From contig NC_081410.1 of the NCBI RefSeq assembly GCF_030272615.1, forward strand, positions 259,937,533-260,001,532: a DNA stretch of 64,000 bases, in the 5' to 3' direction. The notes under the pieces are model-generated. The model made no database searches. It saw only the letters and a program-made list of their open reading frames with translations, and was not told the DNA's origin. Made by a program: the position numbers and the translations under genes. This document shows positions 1 through 12,068 of this stretch, piece after piece (the stretch's first letter is position 1; each line of letters begins with the position of its first letter). This DNA comes from Cryptomeria japonica. Its lineage: Eukaryota; Streptophyta; Pinopsida; Cupressales; Cupressaceae.

Positions 1-2230
1 TTTTCCTTTGGCTTGTTTCTTACAAGAACTCTTGGTTTGAATAGGCATCTTTATGGATTTGTGTGACCTAGAGTTGTTTGTGATGCAGAGGTCAAGATCA
101 ATTTTAGAGCTAGTTGTTCTGTTTAGAGTATTGTTTAGGAGAAACAACTGAGATTTAGTCTGATTTCAAGAACGATCTATCCTGTCTAAGATGTTATCTA
201 AGTTGATTCTAAGCGTAGTGTAAGATTTAGTCTGGTTTCAGGAACGATCTATCCTATATAAAACATTATCTAAGTGACTAAAATTTGATAGGTAGTGGAA
301 TGAACTAGCTGAAAGGTGATCGACCAAATTGTGCAATGCAAATGGAAGAGGTACACTGTCTTGATTTGTTTATGCTCAGGAAAATGATAACCAGTATTAT
401 GTTTGCTGTAAGCTATTTTTAGGCAAGTTTGATTATTCTGTTCTAACAAAACTAGAGACTTGTACGATAATATTTTCTGGACCGGACGACAATTTAGCAG
501 CTACAAGATGACAATAGTTATGTTTCGTACGAGTTGCTGCCTCATACCGTATGACAAATGGGTATGTGCAGGATGACAAAAGACTAAGGGCAATTATGTC
601 TCATACGAGATAGGATACAGTGATGGATGATAGATGGCTCAAACTCATATGATAGATAATTTGGTATAGGACGACAAAATCAGTAGACTTGTACGACATA
701 AGACTTGGTGCAGCATGATGGATTGTCAGACTCGTACGGCTGTTCATAGGACATAGTCTAGAAATTCTGAGTTTTTCCGATTTGCTGAGTATGATAACTA
801 AGTATGACTAATTATGAGATGGATTGATTTTTGACCAGGATAAACTAGTTTATGACTCGGACAAATTTATGACTTAAAATGGATTAGTTTCTAACACAGA
901 CAGAGTTTTGACTTAGGATGGACTAATTCCTGACATGGACAAAGTTTCAAATCACTGAGTTGTTTCTTGTCTTCTCCAATTTTTTTGGTATTTTAGTTTT
1001 TGTTTCAAGGATGAAAACATAGAAAACAAGTAGTATGCATAGTGACTCCAATCATAGCATGCAAACCCTAAGGAATTTGGTGAGGAAAGAAAACCTTTGC
1101 TTGTAGACTTAGGTACACACCCAATAGCTAATCAAAATACGACCGCTGAGTCTCACGCAATGGATTCTCAACACCCTATTATCCGACTCCAAACGCTAAT
1201 GGGGGCACGAAATGACAAGTATCTTGGGAGAGTTACTATCTCTGTTGCACAAAGATTATCCCCCTTTCAGAGATGAACCGGGTAGCTTCTAATTTTAAAT
1301 TGGATTTAGTCAGGGATCCGTTCGGTGCGTCGAGGTATAAACTCAATTAAGAGGTCTCCCAGCCTTGAAAACCAAGGTTTAATATACCCAAAGGTACGGA
1401 GGAGAGCTATTCTCGAGCACTGCCGTTGACTTGATTTTCATCAAATCACGTTTATTTTATAGTGGGTTGGAGTACTTAGCATCTAGCCATTCCCACTTAG
1501 GTCATTCCCCTCACACCGGCCGTAACGGCTTTAAGAGTTTTTCAACCCCTCGGGAGGGCAGGCCTGCTAAAGATGTACAAATCTTAAACAAAGAAAAAAC
1601 TTTAAGGGTCTGGATTTCTAATTGTCTAGAAAAAGACGAGCATACTCTTCTACCTCTCAGAATCTTCTAAAAGCATGAAAGACAAATTTGTTCTTTAACC
1701 AGATAGCAAGTTAGGTTGCTGAAAATGAATTTAAAGAATACACGATGTTTAGTCGATTCTCCTCAGGCAACCTGCAAAGACAATGAATCAGTAGTCATAT
1801 TGTCTTTGTGCGACAAGCATATTCTTTGACAAGCGTTCTGCAAAAACTAGTTAGGCTGTGAAAAACTCTGAGATAGACAGATAAATAGTCAGGGTCAGTC
1901 GTTAGAATAATCAATCAGTAATGAAAAAATTATGAAATTTGCCTCTTTTACCAGAAAATATAGAATCATACGACATGCACTTGACTCGTACGAGACAGGA
2001 TGCAGTATCGTACGATAGAAGATTGCTGATGATGTCCGCTTGTACGACAAAGGATCTGCTCATACGATAGGATATTTGCAATTCATGCAACACCTGCAAT
2101 TCGTCGTTTCAGCCTGTAAAAATTGTTGTACGAGATGCACGGACGAAAAAAAAAAACCAAAAAATCTGAAATCTGGAAAATAACAAAAAAAAGTGGTCAG
2201 TCTTGGAGGCCAAAAAAATGTAGTCTTCGG
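1..2230 (-). other. Non-coding leader of element G
   Basis: More than 2 kb lies between the PBS and any gag start, as in element B, whose leader is about 2.1 kb. No convincing reading frame is present; the small open frames have stops all around and no motif. The sequence is peppered with TCGTACGA-like words (for example near 457, 517, 675, 735, 1980 and 2040), as in B's leader. Long leaders are typical of Tat/Ogre-like Ty3/gypsy elements. Confidence 0.6.
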
Positions 2231-2248
2231 GCCCCACGATGGGCGCCA
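2231..2248 (-). other. Primer binding site of element G (tRNA-Lys type)
   Basis: On the minus strand this reads TGGCGCCCATCGTGGGGC. From memory, it differs at one base from the complement of the 3' end of plant tRNA-Lys(CUU) plus CCA. It lies 4 nt inside the LTR end at 2253, the expected position for priming minus-strand DNA synthesis. Element B has the equivalent site at 32558-32575. Confidence 0.75.
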
Positions 2249-2252
2249 TAGA

Positions 2253-3439
2253 TGTGTGTGTGAAAAAGTGAACCTGTAGCTACAAGCACAACACTTCAAT
2301 TAAGTCATTATATGTATGGTTAGTAATCAATAATCAATAAGAAATAAACCATAGCAAAGCAACCAATTGCCTTCTAAAAGATGCGAGTATAAGATTGCTC
2401 TCAGATTTTTATAAGCAATACCAGTGACTAGACTACACCACGATGAAGGATTTAATCTATATGATATTAACTATATGGATGCAAGATGTATGAATAATTC
2501 AACCAATAATAATCAATTCAAGTAACAATGGATGCAAGCAATAATGGATGTAAGATGGATGCAAACAATAATGGATGTAAAATGGATGCAAACAATCTAA
2601 AAAGCACAATAATCTTTAATGACTCCAGAGCGAAATTAGCATGATAATAATCTCCAAGTGTGTTCTCAAAAATCTCTGGGGTGAATTGGAATGAGAGCTG
2701 AAGACTGAATTTATAGAGAATTGCAAGAGAAAAAGCTCAATTTAGGATTAATTGAAATAATTGAGAAATCATGTTTAGTTAACCTTGAGATAGATTCCAA
2801 TTATAGTTTAATTGAAATGCATTCAAATTAGAAGTCCAAGTTGCATTGGAAAATAATAATAAATTAATTCCATGCATATATGATGAAAATAGATAATTCC
2901 ATGCACATATTTGATTTATTCAAGAAAAAGGTCTTTTCAATGCAATTGAACTTCTTTTTCTGAAAAGCTTTGAGTTCCAATTTTAGAGAATAATTCAATA
3001 ATTCAATTAAATTTGCTTTTCTAATTTCAAGTTCTAAATTTAGAAAAAGAAATAATATCTCAAGTTTGATTTCTCTCTCAATTCAATTCTTTTTATTTAT
3101 TTATTTTCAATTCAACTCTTTGTAATAAATTAATCCATCTTTTGTAATAAATTAATCCTTTTTGCATGATCGAATGGCAAATTTATTAATTAATTAAATA
3201 TGCAAGGATATTTAATAAATTAAAATGGGATAATTGATCAAAATGATATGATTGGAAATAATTCAATTAATTAAATAAATATTTAATTAATATTGAGTAG
3301 TTGATTTGCCATGTGATATTTGATAATTAAAGAATTAATAATGTGCTCAAGATTGATTTAATTGCCTTTGGTTAGGATCTTGGTGATGTTGTCAAGATTA
3401 GGGGCCCATGGTTTAGATGACCAATTTTAGGGTATTACA
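2253..3439 (-). repeat. 5' LTR of element G (about 1.19 kb)
   Basis: On the plus strand the LTR begins TGTGTGTGTGAAAAAG and ends GGGTATTACA, so it has TG...CA termini. A PBS lies immediately to its left. The portion 2340-2560 aligns with B's LTRs at 19,9xx and 46,46x. It contains the undisturbed sequence CTTCTAAAAGATGCGAG (2371-2387), which shows what the insertion site of transposon D looked like before insertion. A TATAAATTC word on the minus strand near 2707-2715 is a possible promoter. Confidence 0.75.
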
Positions 3440-3525
3440 CTTATTCATTTTAATCGGATAATGATTCTGACTTACCACATGATTTTTGCAGTAATTTGCT
3501 TAATGACCAAACTTCTTACGATTGT

Positions 3526-4179
3526 TTAACATTGAATGCTTCTACAATTTGTAGCCTTATGACCAAATTTATTGCATTGAAAACAATAACCATTAAATGA
3601 TGGGTACCTTTGTGCATTTGGTTGACGAACTGGTAGTCTTCTTGCAGTAGATATTTGATTCCAAATTTTGCTTGCATCTTTAGGTTTCATTTCTACTCCA
3701 GCCTTAACTTCCTTGCCATTGTCTTTATTATTTTGATTTGAACATTCATTGTTCTGAAATCCTAGTCCAGTCTTGTCTAGATGAGCTTTCTGCATGTTAA
3801 TTAGGTCTTCCTACAACTTGCTACTTTCAAGAACTCTACTTTCTGCCTTTATCTTCTTCACTTCTTATTCCAACTTCTCACATTATTCAATCTTTAGCTT
3901 GATTGAATCTTTTAGGGTTTCTCCTATCTTGTTCTTTTCCTCAATTTTTAGCATCAGATCTTTAACAGTTTTAGTTTCCTGCTTCAACTGATTGTTAACT
4001 TTCTTATATCTCAACTTGAACTTCCGGATTTGTTCTCTCAACTTTTGCACTCATTCATTTGCTACCTTCATATTATATTTCAACTCTTCATTATTTGATT
4101 CCACACTTTCCAGATCTTCAAGGGTTGTCTTCAATTCTTCATCCATATGATAATCTTCAATCATACTCATAGGTGTCAT
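3526..4179 (-). pseudogene. gag: Element F gag-like protein: coiled coil plus one CCHC zinc knuckle
   Basis: A single minus-strand frame runs from an ATG at 4179 to a stop at 3526, about 217 codons, with four internal stops (a mix of TGA, TAA and TAG). The first 120 or so residues are rich in K, E and L in heptad-like spacing, predicting a coiled coil. Near the C-terminus is a knuckle C-FQ-C-NKFG-H-KATN-C, the CX2CX4HX4C form of retroelement nucleocapsids. Gag packages element RNA in cytoplasmic particles. The long coiled coil in front of the knuckle is also seen in element A's gag and is unlike the compact gag of E. Downstream coding is missing, cut off by element G. Confidence 0.65.
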
Positions 4180-4234
4180 GATTCAACCAACATAAATCTC
4201 CCTCAAGCGGTTAAGCTATCTGATAAGGGACCAA

Positions 4235-4246
4235 GCTTTGTTACCA
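4235..4246 (-). other. Degenerate Met-initiator primer binding site of F
   Basis: On the minus strand this is TGGTAACAAAGC, against TGGTATCAGAGC, the standard plant copia PBS complementary to tRNA-iMet. It lies 2 nt from the LTR end at 4249. Element A has the perfect version and E a version with one change at the matching place. Confidence 0.65.
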
Positions 4247-4248
4247 AT

Positions 4249-4909
4249 TGTTGAGTGGTTGAATGGGATGGAATACTGAGAGGAGGGGGTGAATCAGTAT
4301 TCCCACAATTAATAAAACTTTTATAGATATATTAACCTCATCAATTAATATCATCAACATGAATCAACAAATGCATAACAAACAACACAACCACAAAATG
4401 AACATCAAATTTATACATGGAAAACCCAAATGGGAAAAACCACAGAGAGGTTTAACTCTCAAGATAATATAACTAGTTATATGGTGATTACAAAAGGGTG
4501 GTTCACTACCTAATTAAAATGCAGCTCATTGCTGGAATGCTCATTGCAATAGAAATAAATGAATTGAGGAAAATTGCATCTGCAAATGCATGAAGTTAGT
4601 TCCAAGTTAAGCTCAGATAACATATTTGGTAAGGGATCTCTCCAACCTATCCACAACTACTTGCAATAGATCCAGTAAGGGATTACTACATTATTGTCTA
4701 CACTCTGTCAATCCAACTACTTGTAGAAGATGTGGTAAAGGATTATTGGAACACTATCTTCTCTCTGACTCTTCTTCACACACCTTCGCTCATATATCAT
4801 ATTCCACTGCTCACACTGTATACTAATGTTTCTCTCTTGTACACAACTCTATCACTTGTACACTTCTTCTTCAACCATTCATCACACACACACTCTCTTT
4901 GTTGAATTG

Positions 4910-4976
<67 letters not shown>

Positions 4977-5545
4977 TATATATATATGCACATACTGGTA
5001 AGCACATGCATTGAGATAATATGTCAGCCAAGCAAAAGTGATTTACATAATAATACTTTGCTCAGATCAACACACTACCTAATAGAGCCTTGACCAAAAA
5101 GGTAACCAAGTCAGCCTTCACTAATCTTCTACATGCTTCCTTCACACACTTTATTTACTGAATCATACACCTCAATTACCAAGACAAAACAAGGGTTTAC
5201 TGGACCCAAAGATACAAACCCATAATCACAAATTCCAAGCACAATAACTCCCAAACTTCAACATATCGATGCCACAGATTCTGGAACATAGAAGCTTAAA
5301 TAATAATGCAATATAATAATTCTGATAGCAATACAACTAATACAACTGATATCAAAATAGGATACAAACCATGATAAGAAATATACAAGATTTCAAAGAA
5401 GAGGATCTTCCAAAAATAACTCTAGTAGCTCATATTTACCTTACTGCTTTATATCACATAATACCTATCTTCCACTATTACTCAATATGCCACATCCATT
5501 CGAAACCAAATTACCAGGTTTGACATCAAAGACAACATTAACACA
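4249..5545 (-). repeat. 5' LTR of element F
   Basis: The LTR starts TGTTGAGTGG beside the PBS. The right end is placed at ...CATTAACACA (about 5545) by analogy with the ends of the A and E LTRs, which follow a similar GACATCAA(T/A)GACAA block; this boundary is good to about 5 nt. The LTR contains a long CA microsatellite. Confidence 0.55.
4911..4974. repeat. (CA)32 microsatellite
   Basis: An uninterrupted CA dinucleotide run inside the LTR of element F. The poly-His/Thr and poly-Val/Cys frames that cross it are translations of the repeat, not genes. It is likely length-polymorphic. Confidence 0.98.
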
Positions 5546-8500
5546 AATATAATAATTAATATGTCATCAAATCTCACTTTAATTAATTTTCATGCAAGAT
5601 TCAATTTATTGATTATGATCCTTAGTATAATAATCAAAGATTGCAAACATTAAACACAACCATGCAAGAAACCATAACACCAAATATTACGTGGAAACCC
5701 TAGAAGGGAAAAACTACAATGTGATAGTTTCTTGGATCTAATTCTCAAATCCAACCTTACAAATAAATATAAGTGTTACAAAATAGTTTTGAAGATGGCA
5801 ACCTTTAAGAGACTTTAATCGCCTCACCAACACATCAATTTTAGGCACCAATCGAAGAGGACTGCAATCCCCTTAACCATATTAACTCAACATCAAGCAA
5901 GACACCAACCTCATTCAAAGAAAGAAACGAAAACCTCACAACAAAATACACTATGAAATAGTAATTACCATTGTCCGATAAAAAATAGAGAGATATCAAA
6001 ATTGACCTTTGTAATTTTGCTTTATCATTTATCCAACCTTTGGTCCTCACTATTTTGCACCATACACTTCACATTTGCATTGAATGGTAGGACATGATCC
6101 TCACTATTTGAACTATAGAGAAATCTTATTCTACTACTTATTCATAATATATATACTTTCTCCCTTTCGTATGTATATATATGATATAATATACATGTCG
6201 ACCTTTGACCCAATTTAACCACTACAACTTTAGCATTATGTCGGCATATACTATGTTTGACCTATCGCTTACACTTCACTAAACCAAAATCAAATTTTGA
6301 GCCATAAAATACATGTTTGACAAGTTTGAACCTCAACCATTAATTTCATTTTTTCACGACACGATGAATGAACAGGATGCAAGATCTCCAATAAGATAAA
6401 TGCTCTTCCCTCAAGGATCCATAGACATGTGGCACAAATGTACAATTTCACAACAACCAGACATGGTCCCACTAAGCTTCTTAAAATATGGGCCATTGAT
6501 TCTCAATCCTTGATCTAGCATGTCATCTTCCCACCATTCCACTATCAATGAAAGAAAGGTCCCATAAACTCTTTATGGACATGTGGGAGCCATCTGGTCT
6601 TCTAATTTAGATCAACCTTTCACAATTTTGCAACTAAGGAAGAAGGGACCCACTCAAATCTTGCAATCGTTCGATCATCATTGAATCTTCAGGGATGCAT
6701 CATGACTGCTAATATTTATCCATCCTTCCCACTTAAAAAATATTAAGACTTTGTTCATTCGATTGAGGGAGGGGTTGGTGAAATGATGAACACAAAGGCT
6801 TAAGTTATAACTTAAGTGATTAACAACTATGAGTAATAGATCAACACTTAATCAGAAAAAGTGGTCACCCAAAATTTGAGACCTAGGGTTTCGATAATAC
6901 AATAATTTATAAACTCTAATGTATTCCAAGGTCAAAAATTATTAGATCCAACTAATCCAACAAATCCAACTAAACCAAATTAATTGAGGTGACTTATCCA
7001 ACATCTCAATACCATAATACTAAAAATATGATGCAAAAGAAATCTTTTGCAATAGATAGAACAGATCGTGACAATTGTACACTTTTGCATGACATTTGTA
7101 ATTGATCTACACAACAATATTACCTATGATGAACATACTATAAATGATTATCAACAATCTCATTAATGACAGACTTGATGTTAATGACAATACTAATTGC
7201 CAACCCAATATTGGGAAGAAGAAGGAAATATAAAGCTTTGAAATATATACAAGACATATTACATGCATTGGAAAGAGATATTTAAATGGAGGAGAGAATA
7301 GTATAAGAAATATTTGAGAAGTAGAAAATTTGATTGAAAGAGGATAGTATAAGAATGACTTGAGAAGATAAAAGTTGTTTCCCTTGGAAAGAAGAGAAAA
7401 AAGAGGAGACATTGGTCACTACAGACCATCAATTAGCTAATGAAAGTAGAGAGTGTAAATGAAGTGATGGTACCTCACAAGTTGAGGTAGAAGAAGAATA
7501 ATTTCATAAAATGGACCTAGAGAGTCTTAAATTTGATATGAGATTTGATGAGGATAAAGATGATCTCCTACTAAAAGAGGAGATGAGAAGAATAAAAAGA
7601 TTATTCAAAAGAGAAATGATAGAAGAAACTGAGATGATAATAGATTACCATATAGATGACACTGAAGAGGAATAAATTGTATTCATGGTTGGTCCTTTGG
7701 AGGACATATAGATATTGAATAAAATTATGTAGTAGAGTGCAAAAGAAGAAATGTAGACTATTAATTTCCATAACATTTGTGATGGTGATTTATGTGCAAA
7801 TGCAACTGTTGTAGATTGCTATACAGATGATAATTATTTGTATGGTGTTAGTATAGATGCATATTGGTGGATGTGGTAGGAATACAATGGGTTGGAACCT
7901 ACAATATTAGAGAAGAGTAAGGGATAAAATTGGTGGAGGAGGCCGAATTATGGTGGAACTAATTCAATATTGAGAAAGAGGAATGGGGAGCCTAATTGCT
8001 GGAGAAGGATGATTATTCCAACTAGGTGTTCGAAGAGGAGGAAGAAAAATTGAATTTGTGGTTATTGTTTTATTGATGGAGTTCATTGTAGATTTCATTC
8101 AATTTGGAAGGGTGTTTCAACCACTCAAATCCATTGCTCATAAACTTCCTACATGATGTGTCTAATGTAGGAGCATCTAGGAGGAGATGAAAGAGTTACA
8201 TAATTATCAAAAGTCATTTTAAACCAATAGAGGAATCAAGAAGAAAAAAAAATCATTTGAAGGTGAATAGACATTTTGGAATAATAATAATTGATGTTGA
8301 AGAAATAATTTTAAATTTTAAATAATAGGAGGCTTTTGGTCTTTTCTCATCGAAGAAAACTAAATATGAAAAAAGAGAAGGGTGTTAGAGTAGAGATAGG
8401 AAGATGGTGTGAATGTGTGAGTAAAGAGGAAACCACACAGTAGATTGGGGTAGCATTTAAACAAATAAAAGTTTCCATGAGTGAAACAATACAATTAAAA

Positions 8501-9699
8501 AATTACCAATATGAGAAAATGAAGAGAGAGTGCAAGGGAAAAACAAAAGAAAGTACAAAGAATAAGAAAATTCAACACAGAAAGAGAGGGAGAGTAGAGG
8601 TCATGCAAGAGTGACTTGTAAATGTTTTACACAATAAAAAGTATAATACTTTAATAGTAGTAGGAAAGAGAGGAGAGGGAACAACCTAAAGACAAGAGAA
8701 TCCAAATATTTTAAAAACAATACATGCATAGAAATATGGGAAGAGGCCAATGGAAGAAGAAGAGAACAACAACTTAAAAGAAGGAAACCAACACAAGGAC
8801 TAGCAAAGAGAAAATTTAAAATTTTCCACAGAGATAGATAAAGAGCCAACATAGAAGTTGAAAGAGGAAATTTAGAGAGGAATTCCATTAAAAAGTGGAG
8901 GAATGAGAAATAAAATGTGTGGTGGTGAGCATAAGAGTGGAATGGAAAGCATAATTTGGGCCTTTTGATGTCAACAATGGAGTTTACAATTGCAGTTAAA
9001 AGAGTAAGAATTTAGAGGTGAGTGTGTGGAATATATGTGTAGGTATAATCAAGGGAAGAGTGGTTGTATGAAGAAGATAGGAGAATTAAGTGTGAAGTTA
9101 AGAAGAGGATGCATAGGGGAGTGCAAGGAAGAACTAAGTGCACATGGAAGATAAATATTTGCAAATTAAAGAGAGTAGTGCAGAATTGATAGAGATTGAA
9201 CACATGAAAAGAGCTAAATAAGAAGAGGAACTAAAAGAGAATTTATTGAAAGATTATAGATAAGAATGCATGTCATAGCAGATAGAAGGAAGATTGAAGA
9301 AAAGGCACCAAGAATTAGAAAATGAACATATGAACAAAGATCTACATAGTATGGAGTGAGGATTTCCGCAAAGTGTGGCTTTGAAGATAATAGTGCAAGT
9401 AAATTCTTATTTTTTTATATGTATATTTGAATTCATGCTCTATGATTTGGAAGAGTTTGTGAAGTGAGGTACTTTTATTTGACATTGTGAGCATTCATGT
9501 AATAAGAAATTGAATGGATTAGTTGTTTTACATCTTGTGTAAGTTAGTGGCTGGGAGACTGGGGTTATCCTCGATCTCCATATATATTAGACTCACACTT
9601 TTGAATTAATGATAAGAATGATGATTGGTTTGGACACAACATCCTCACATATTTAAATGTGTGAATTCCTATTAAGAAATCATTAGGTTGATCAAGTTA
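5546..9699. other. Old repeat DNA without a recognisable gene
   Basis: No frame longer than about 100 codons and no protein motif was found on either strand. 5620-5760 (a GTGGAAACCCTAGAAGGGAAAAAC block) resembles the middle of the copia-like LTRs, so a decayed LTR may begin near 5546. From about 7400 to 9350 the plus strand is strikingly purine-rich, with many GAAGAGGA-type words, which may be a decayed reverse-strand coding or polypurine region. I see nothing further that can be named. Confidence 0.4.
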
Positions 9700-10331
9700 T
9701 TTCCTACACAATCATATGAGAGAAAAACATGCATTTAATCTTACAAAATAACCATAATGCAAAGATTAGAGACATACAAATATACCTTGGGAAAACCCAA
9801 ATGAGGGAAAAGCCTAGCCTCAAAAGGCATCCACACTCATTGTATTATCTAGTAATGAAACATTGCAATATAGTTACAAAGTATTCATGAATACTTCTAA
9901 AACACCGACCTCCTCTAATTCACCCTCCATGTGTTCAAGCATAATGGATAACCATGGAACCACACATTTCTTTTCTTTATTTACATATACACTCTACAAA
10001 ATAGCACAATAAAAATGAGAACCAACCTCAACCACTAAAAATGCGCTTTCTTTTATAGATCTAAGCTCACACAAAATGAACAATGGTATTGGCTAAGCCA
10101 TTTATCTCAAACCATGACAACACAAAACCATTGACCCAAACATTTTCTTTTTGGTACTAAAATTTTCCATTATGCAACCCACATGTAGAATAACTAATAA
10201 AATATCCCATATCACTTTACAAGTGGACCCAAATAAATATTAACATATCTCCAAAGATGTACAACAAAATAAATTAATTTTTATTTATATTTTTTTCTTT
10301 TGTAAGGTGTACAACACCCTTTTTCCTAACA
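9700..10331 (-). repeat. Possible LTR of an old copia-like element H
   Basis: The stretch contains the TGGGAAAACCCAAATGAGGG block typical of the copia-like LTRs here and ends CCTAACA at 10331. Directly after it comes TTCTCTCACTTG, which on the minus strand is a purine tract (AAGTGAGAGAA) just before a TGTTAGG LTR start, the expected layout of a PPT and 3' LTR. The left end is not defined. If correct, the interior of H continues at 10332-10934 and, after element C, from 61717. Confidence 0.3.
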
Positions 10332-10934
10332 TTCTCTCACTTGTATAAACTACAAGGGTCAATCAATGAAATAAAATTTTACATTTGTTCATTAAACCGC
10401 ATAAATATCCAACATTCTCTTATGGTCCATATATATACTACAACAACATCCATAGTGATCACCATCTCAAGAAATAACTTCTCACATCCTCCAACATGCC
10501 ACATATGGAAGAAAAGACCAAGCCGAGGTGAATATTTATAGTTTGAATAGAGTAATTATCAAATTAGTTAGCTAATAATCTTTCTAGGATTGACCTATTC
10601 ACTCTTAGCTTAATTTTACCTTGTCTTTTTTCATAATTTTATCTCACTTCATATGGTTGAGACTTCCCTCATAATTTGAGACACCTATTGCATACATACT
10701 TACCACTCTATCACACACTTGTCATGTTATCTTAGAAGTGTTGCACCTTTGGAGAGGTAGTCAAACTTTCACTCCTACATTCTTACCTCCTTATCCTTGT
10801 CTATATATACAAGGTTGATCATTATATTTACACACTCTTATTTGTATATTATAAATATCTTGTCGTGTTCATTGTTTACCAGTGCAACATTATTTTTGTG
10901 CTTGCAAGTTCTTGTCTTAATCCAACATGGTATA
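10332..10934. other. Host sequence left of element C
   Basis: No gene is visible. It begins with a possible PPT of element H (10332-10343). It ends with GTATA (10930-10934), which differs at one base from GTACA following element C at 61712-61716 and is therefore a candidate target duplication of C. Confidence 0.35.
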
Positions 10935-11049
10935 TGTAGCATCATAAATTGCATCCCTATGCAATTTCTTGCTCAACTAGGCCCCATTTTGGCATGTATG
11001 ATCTCCCACCTTTGGTCCTATTTATCATAGCTAAATTCCATGTCATTCT

Positions 11050-11825
11050 TGTTAGGATTCCCAAAGATACTGAGAGGGGGAGGGGTGAATCAGTATCTAA
11101 CCGGTTTCTATATTTACTTGAATTAAAATATGTAAAGCATATCAATACTGTGTATCGGTAAACCAAAAATAATGCAGTAAACAAGAATAATAACAACCAC
11201 ATGAAAAGAACATCATAACACAGTAGTTTAATGAGGAAACCCGGTGTGGGAAAAACCTCGTTGGGATTTGTGACACACAATATTCACTTACTGGCCAATA
11301 AGGGAATATTACTGTTTTACAAGAGGGGCCTGCACATGCAAGAAGGCCAAGTGCCTAGAGCTCACTGCTCAATTACAAAGGAAGTCACACTGACTTACAA
11401 AAATGGATTATACAAATCCAATCTCTTGTACTACTTAAAATTAGCATCTGCTATGCCAGATCCAGTACCGGTTTTAGTTCTGCTTCATACATAAACCCTT
11501 AACCTATAATTCACATATTAGGTCTGCATAATTTCACCTATCACCTTATTTATAAATGTTCTACAATGATCTCATACATATATGAGTCATATTACAACTC
11601 ACCATGTCATCTTACAATGATTTTACAATTAATTACAAAATATATTATCAACAAAATTTCTGTCGGCTAGAGTGCCGGTATCCATCCTTTCACTACCGGT
11701 GTAGAGTTTGTCGTTGCCAGTGCCGGTATATTTGTTTTGCCGGTATCATATGATTGCAAGGTTGCCATCAATGACAAAACTTTCAATCACCTACAATTTC
11801 TCATTGGAGTGTGCATTTGCCAACA
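11050..11825 (-). repeat. 3' LTR of element A (776 bp)
   Basis: On the plus strand it starts TGTTAGGATTCCC and ends GCCAACA. It aligns end to end with 16586-17381 with scattered substitutions and a deletion of about 20 bp. Several ACCGGT words occur. An ATTCT target copy precedes it. Confidence 0.92.
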
Positions 11826-11837
11826 ATCTCCCCCTTT
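11826..11837 (-). other. Polypurine tract of element A
   Basis: On the minus strand AAAGGGGGAGAT sits directly against the LTR start, the place where plus-strand DNA synthesis is primed. A second copy of the same word pattern (ACTCCCCCTTTGACATCAATG on the plus strand) lies at about 11984-12004, so the tract is doubled as in element E. Confidence 0.8.
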
Positions 11838-12068
11838 GGCATTGATGGCAACACTCATGAGAAAAATAAAAAAGTGTTCAAAAATGATATCCAAAAATAG
11901 TCTGCCAAAAATGTCTTACCAAAACTGTATGCTCAAAACTGTGTGCTCCCCCTGAGCAGATGAACCATTTTTCTCATTCCTCTACTCCCCCTTTGACATC
12001 AATGACAAAGTTTGTCATTCGCTGTCAGTGGAGTCTTGCCTGAATTCTTGTAACCGGTGGGTTACAAT

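Larger units (their letters stand above)
1..3439 (-). mobile_element. Element G: 5' end of a Tat-like Ty3/gypsy element, rest off the left edge
   Basis: Read on the minus strand this is LTR (3439 to 2253), a 4-nt spacer, a primer binding site and a leader running off the left edge. It is the same family as element B. The stretch 1140-1290 (TCTCACGCAATGGATTCTCA and the following lines) recurs at 31500-31670 in B's leader, and LTR text around 2365-2450 recurs at 19935-20030. The element sits in the gag region of element F, which is read again from 3440. The target duplication cannot be checked because the other LTR is outside the window. No gag or pol is visible here, because the window ends inside the leader. 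Confidence 0.8.
3440..5545 (-). mobile_element. Element F: 5' part of a copia-like LTR element, cut by G
   Basis: Read on the minus strand, F is a 5' LTR (5545-4249), a degenerate Met-initiator PBS, then a gag frame that is interrupted at 3439 by the LTR of element G. The LTR carries the block CTGAGAGGAGGGGGTGAATC that also opens the LTRs of elements A and E, so the three belong to one broad family. Everything downstream of gag would lie to the left of G, outside the window. Confidence 0.65.

Noticed and set aside
4797-5093. Frames rich in His/Thr or Val/Cys
   Set aside because: They only translate the (CA)32 microsatellite.
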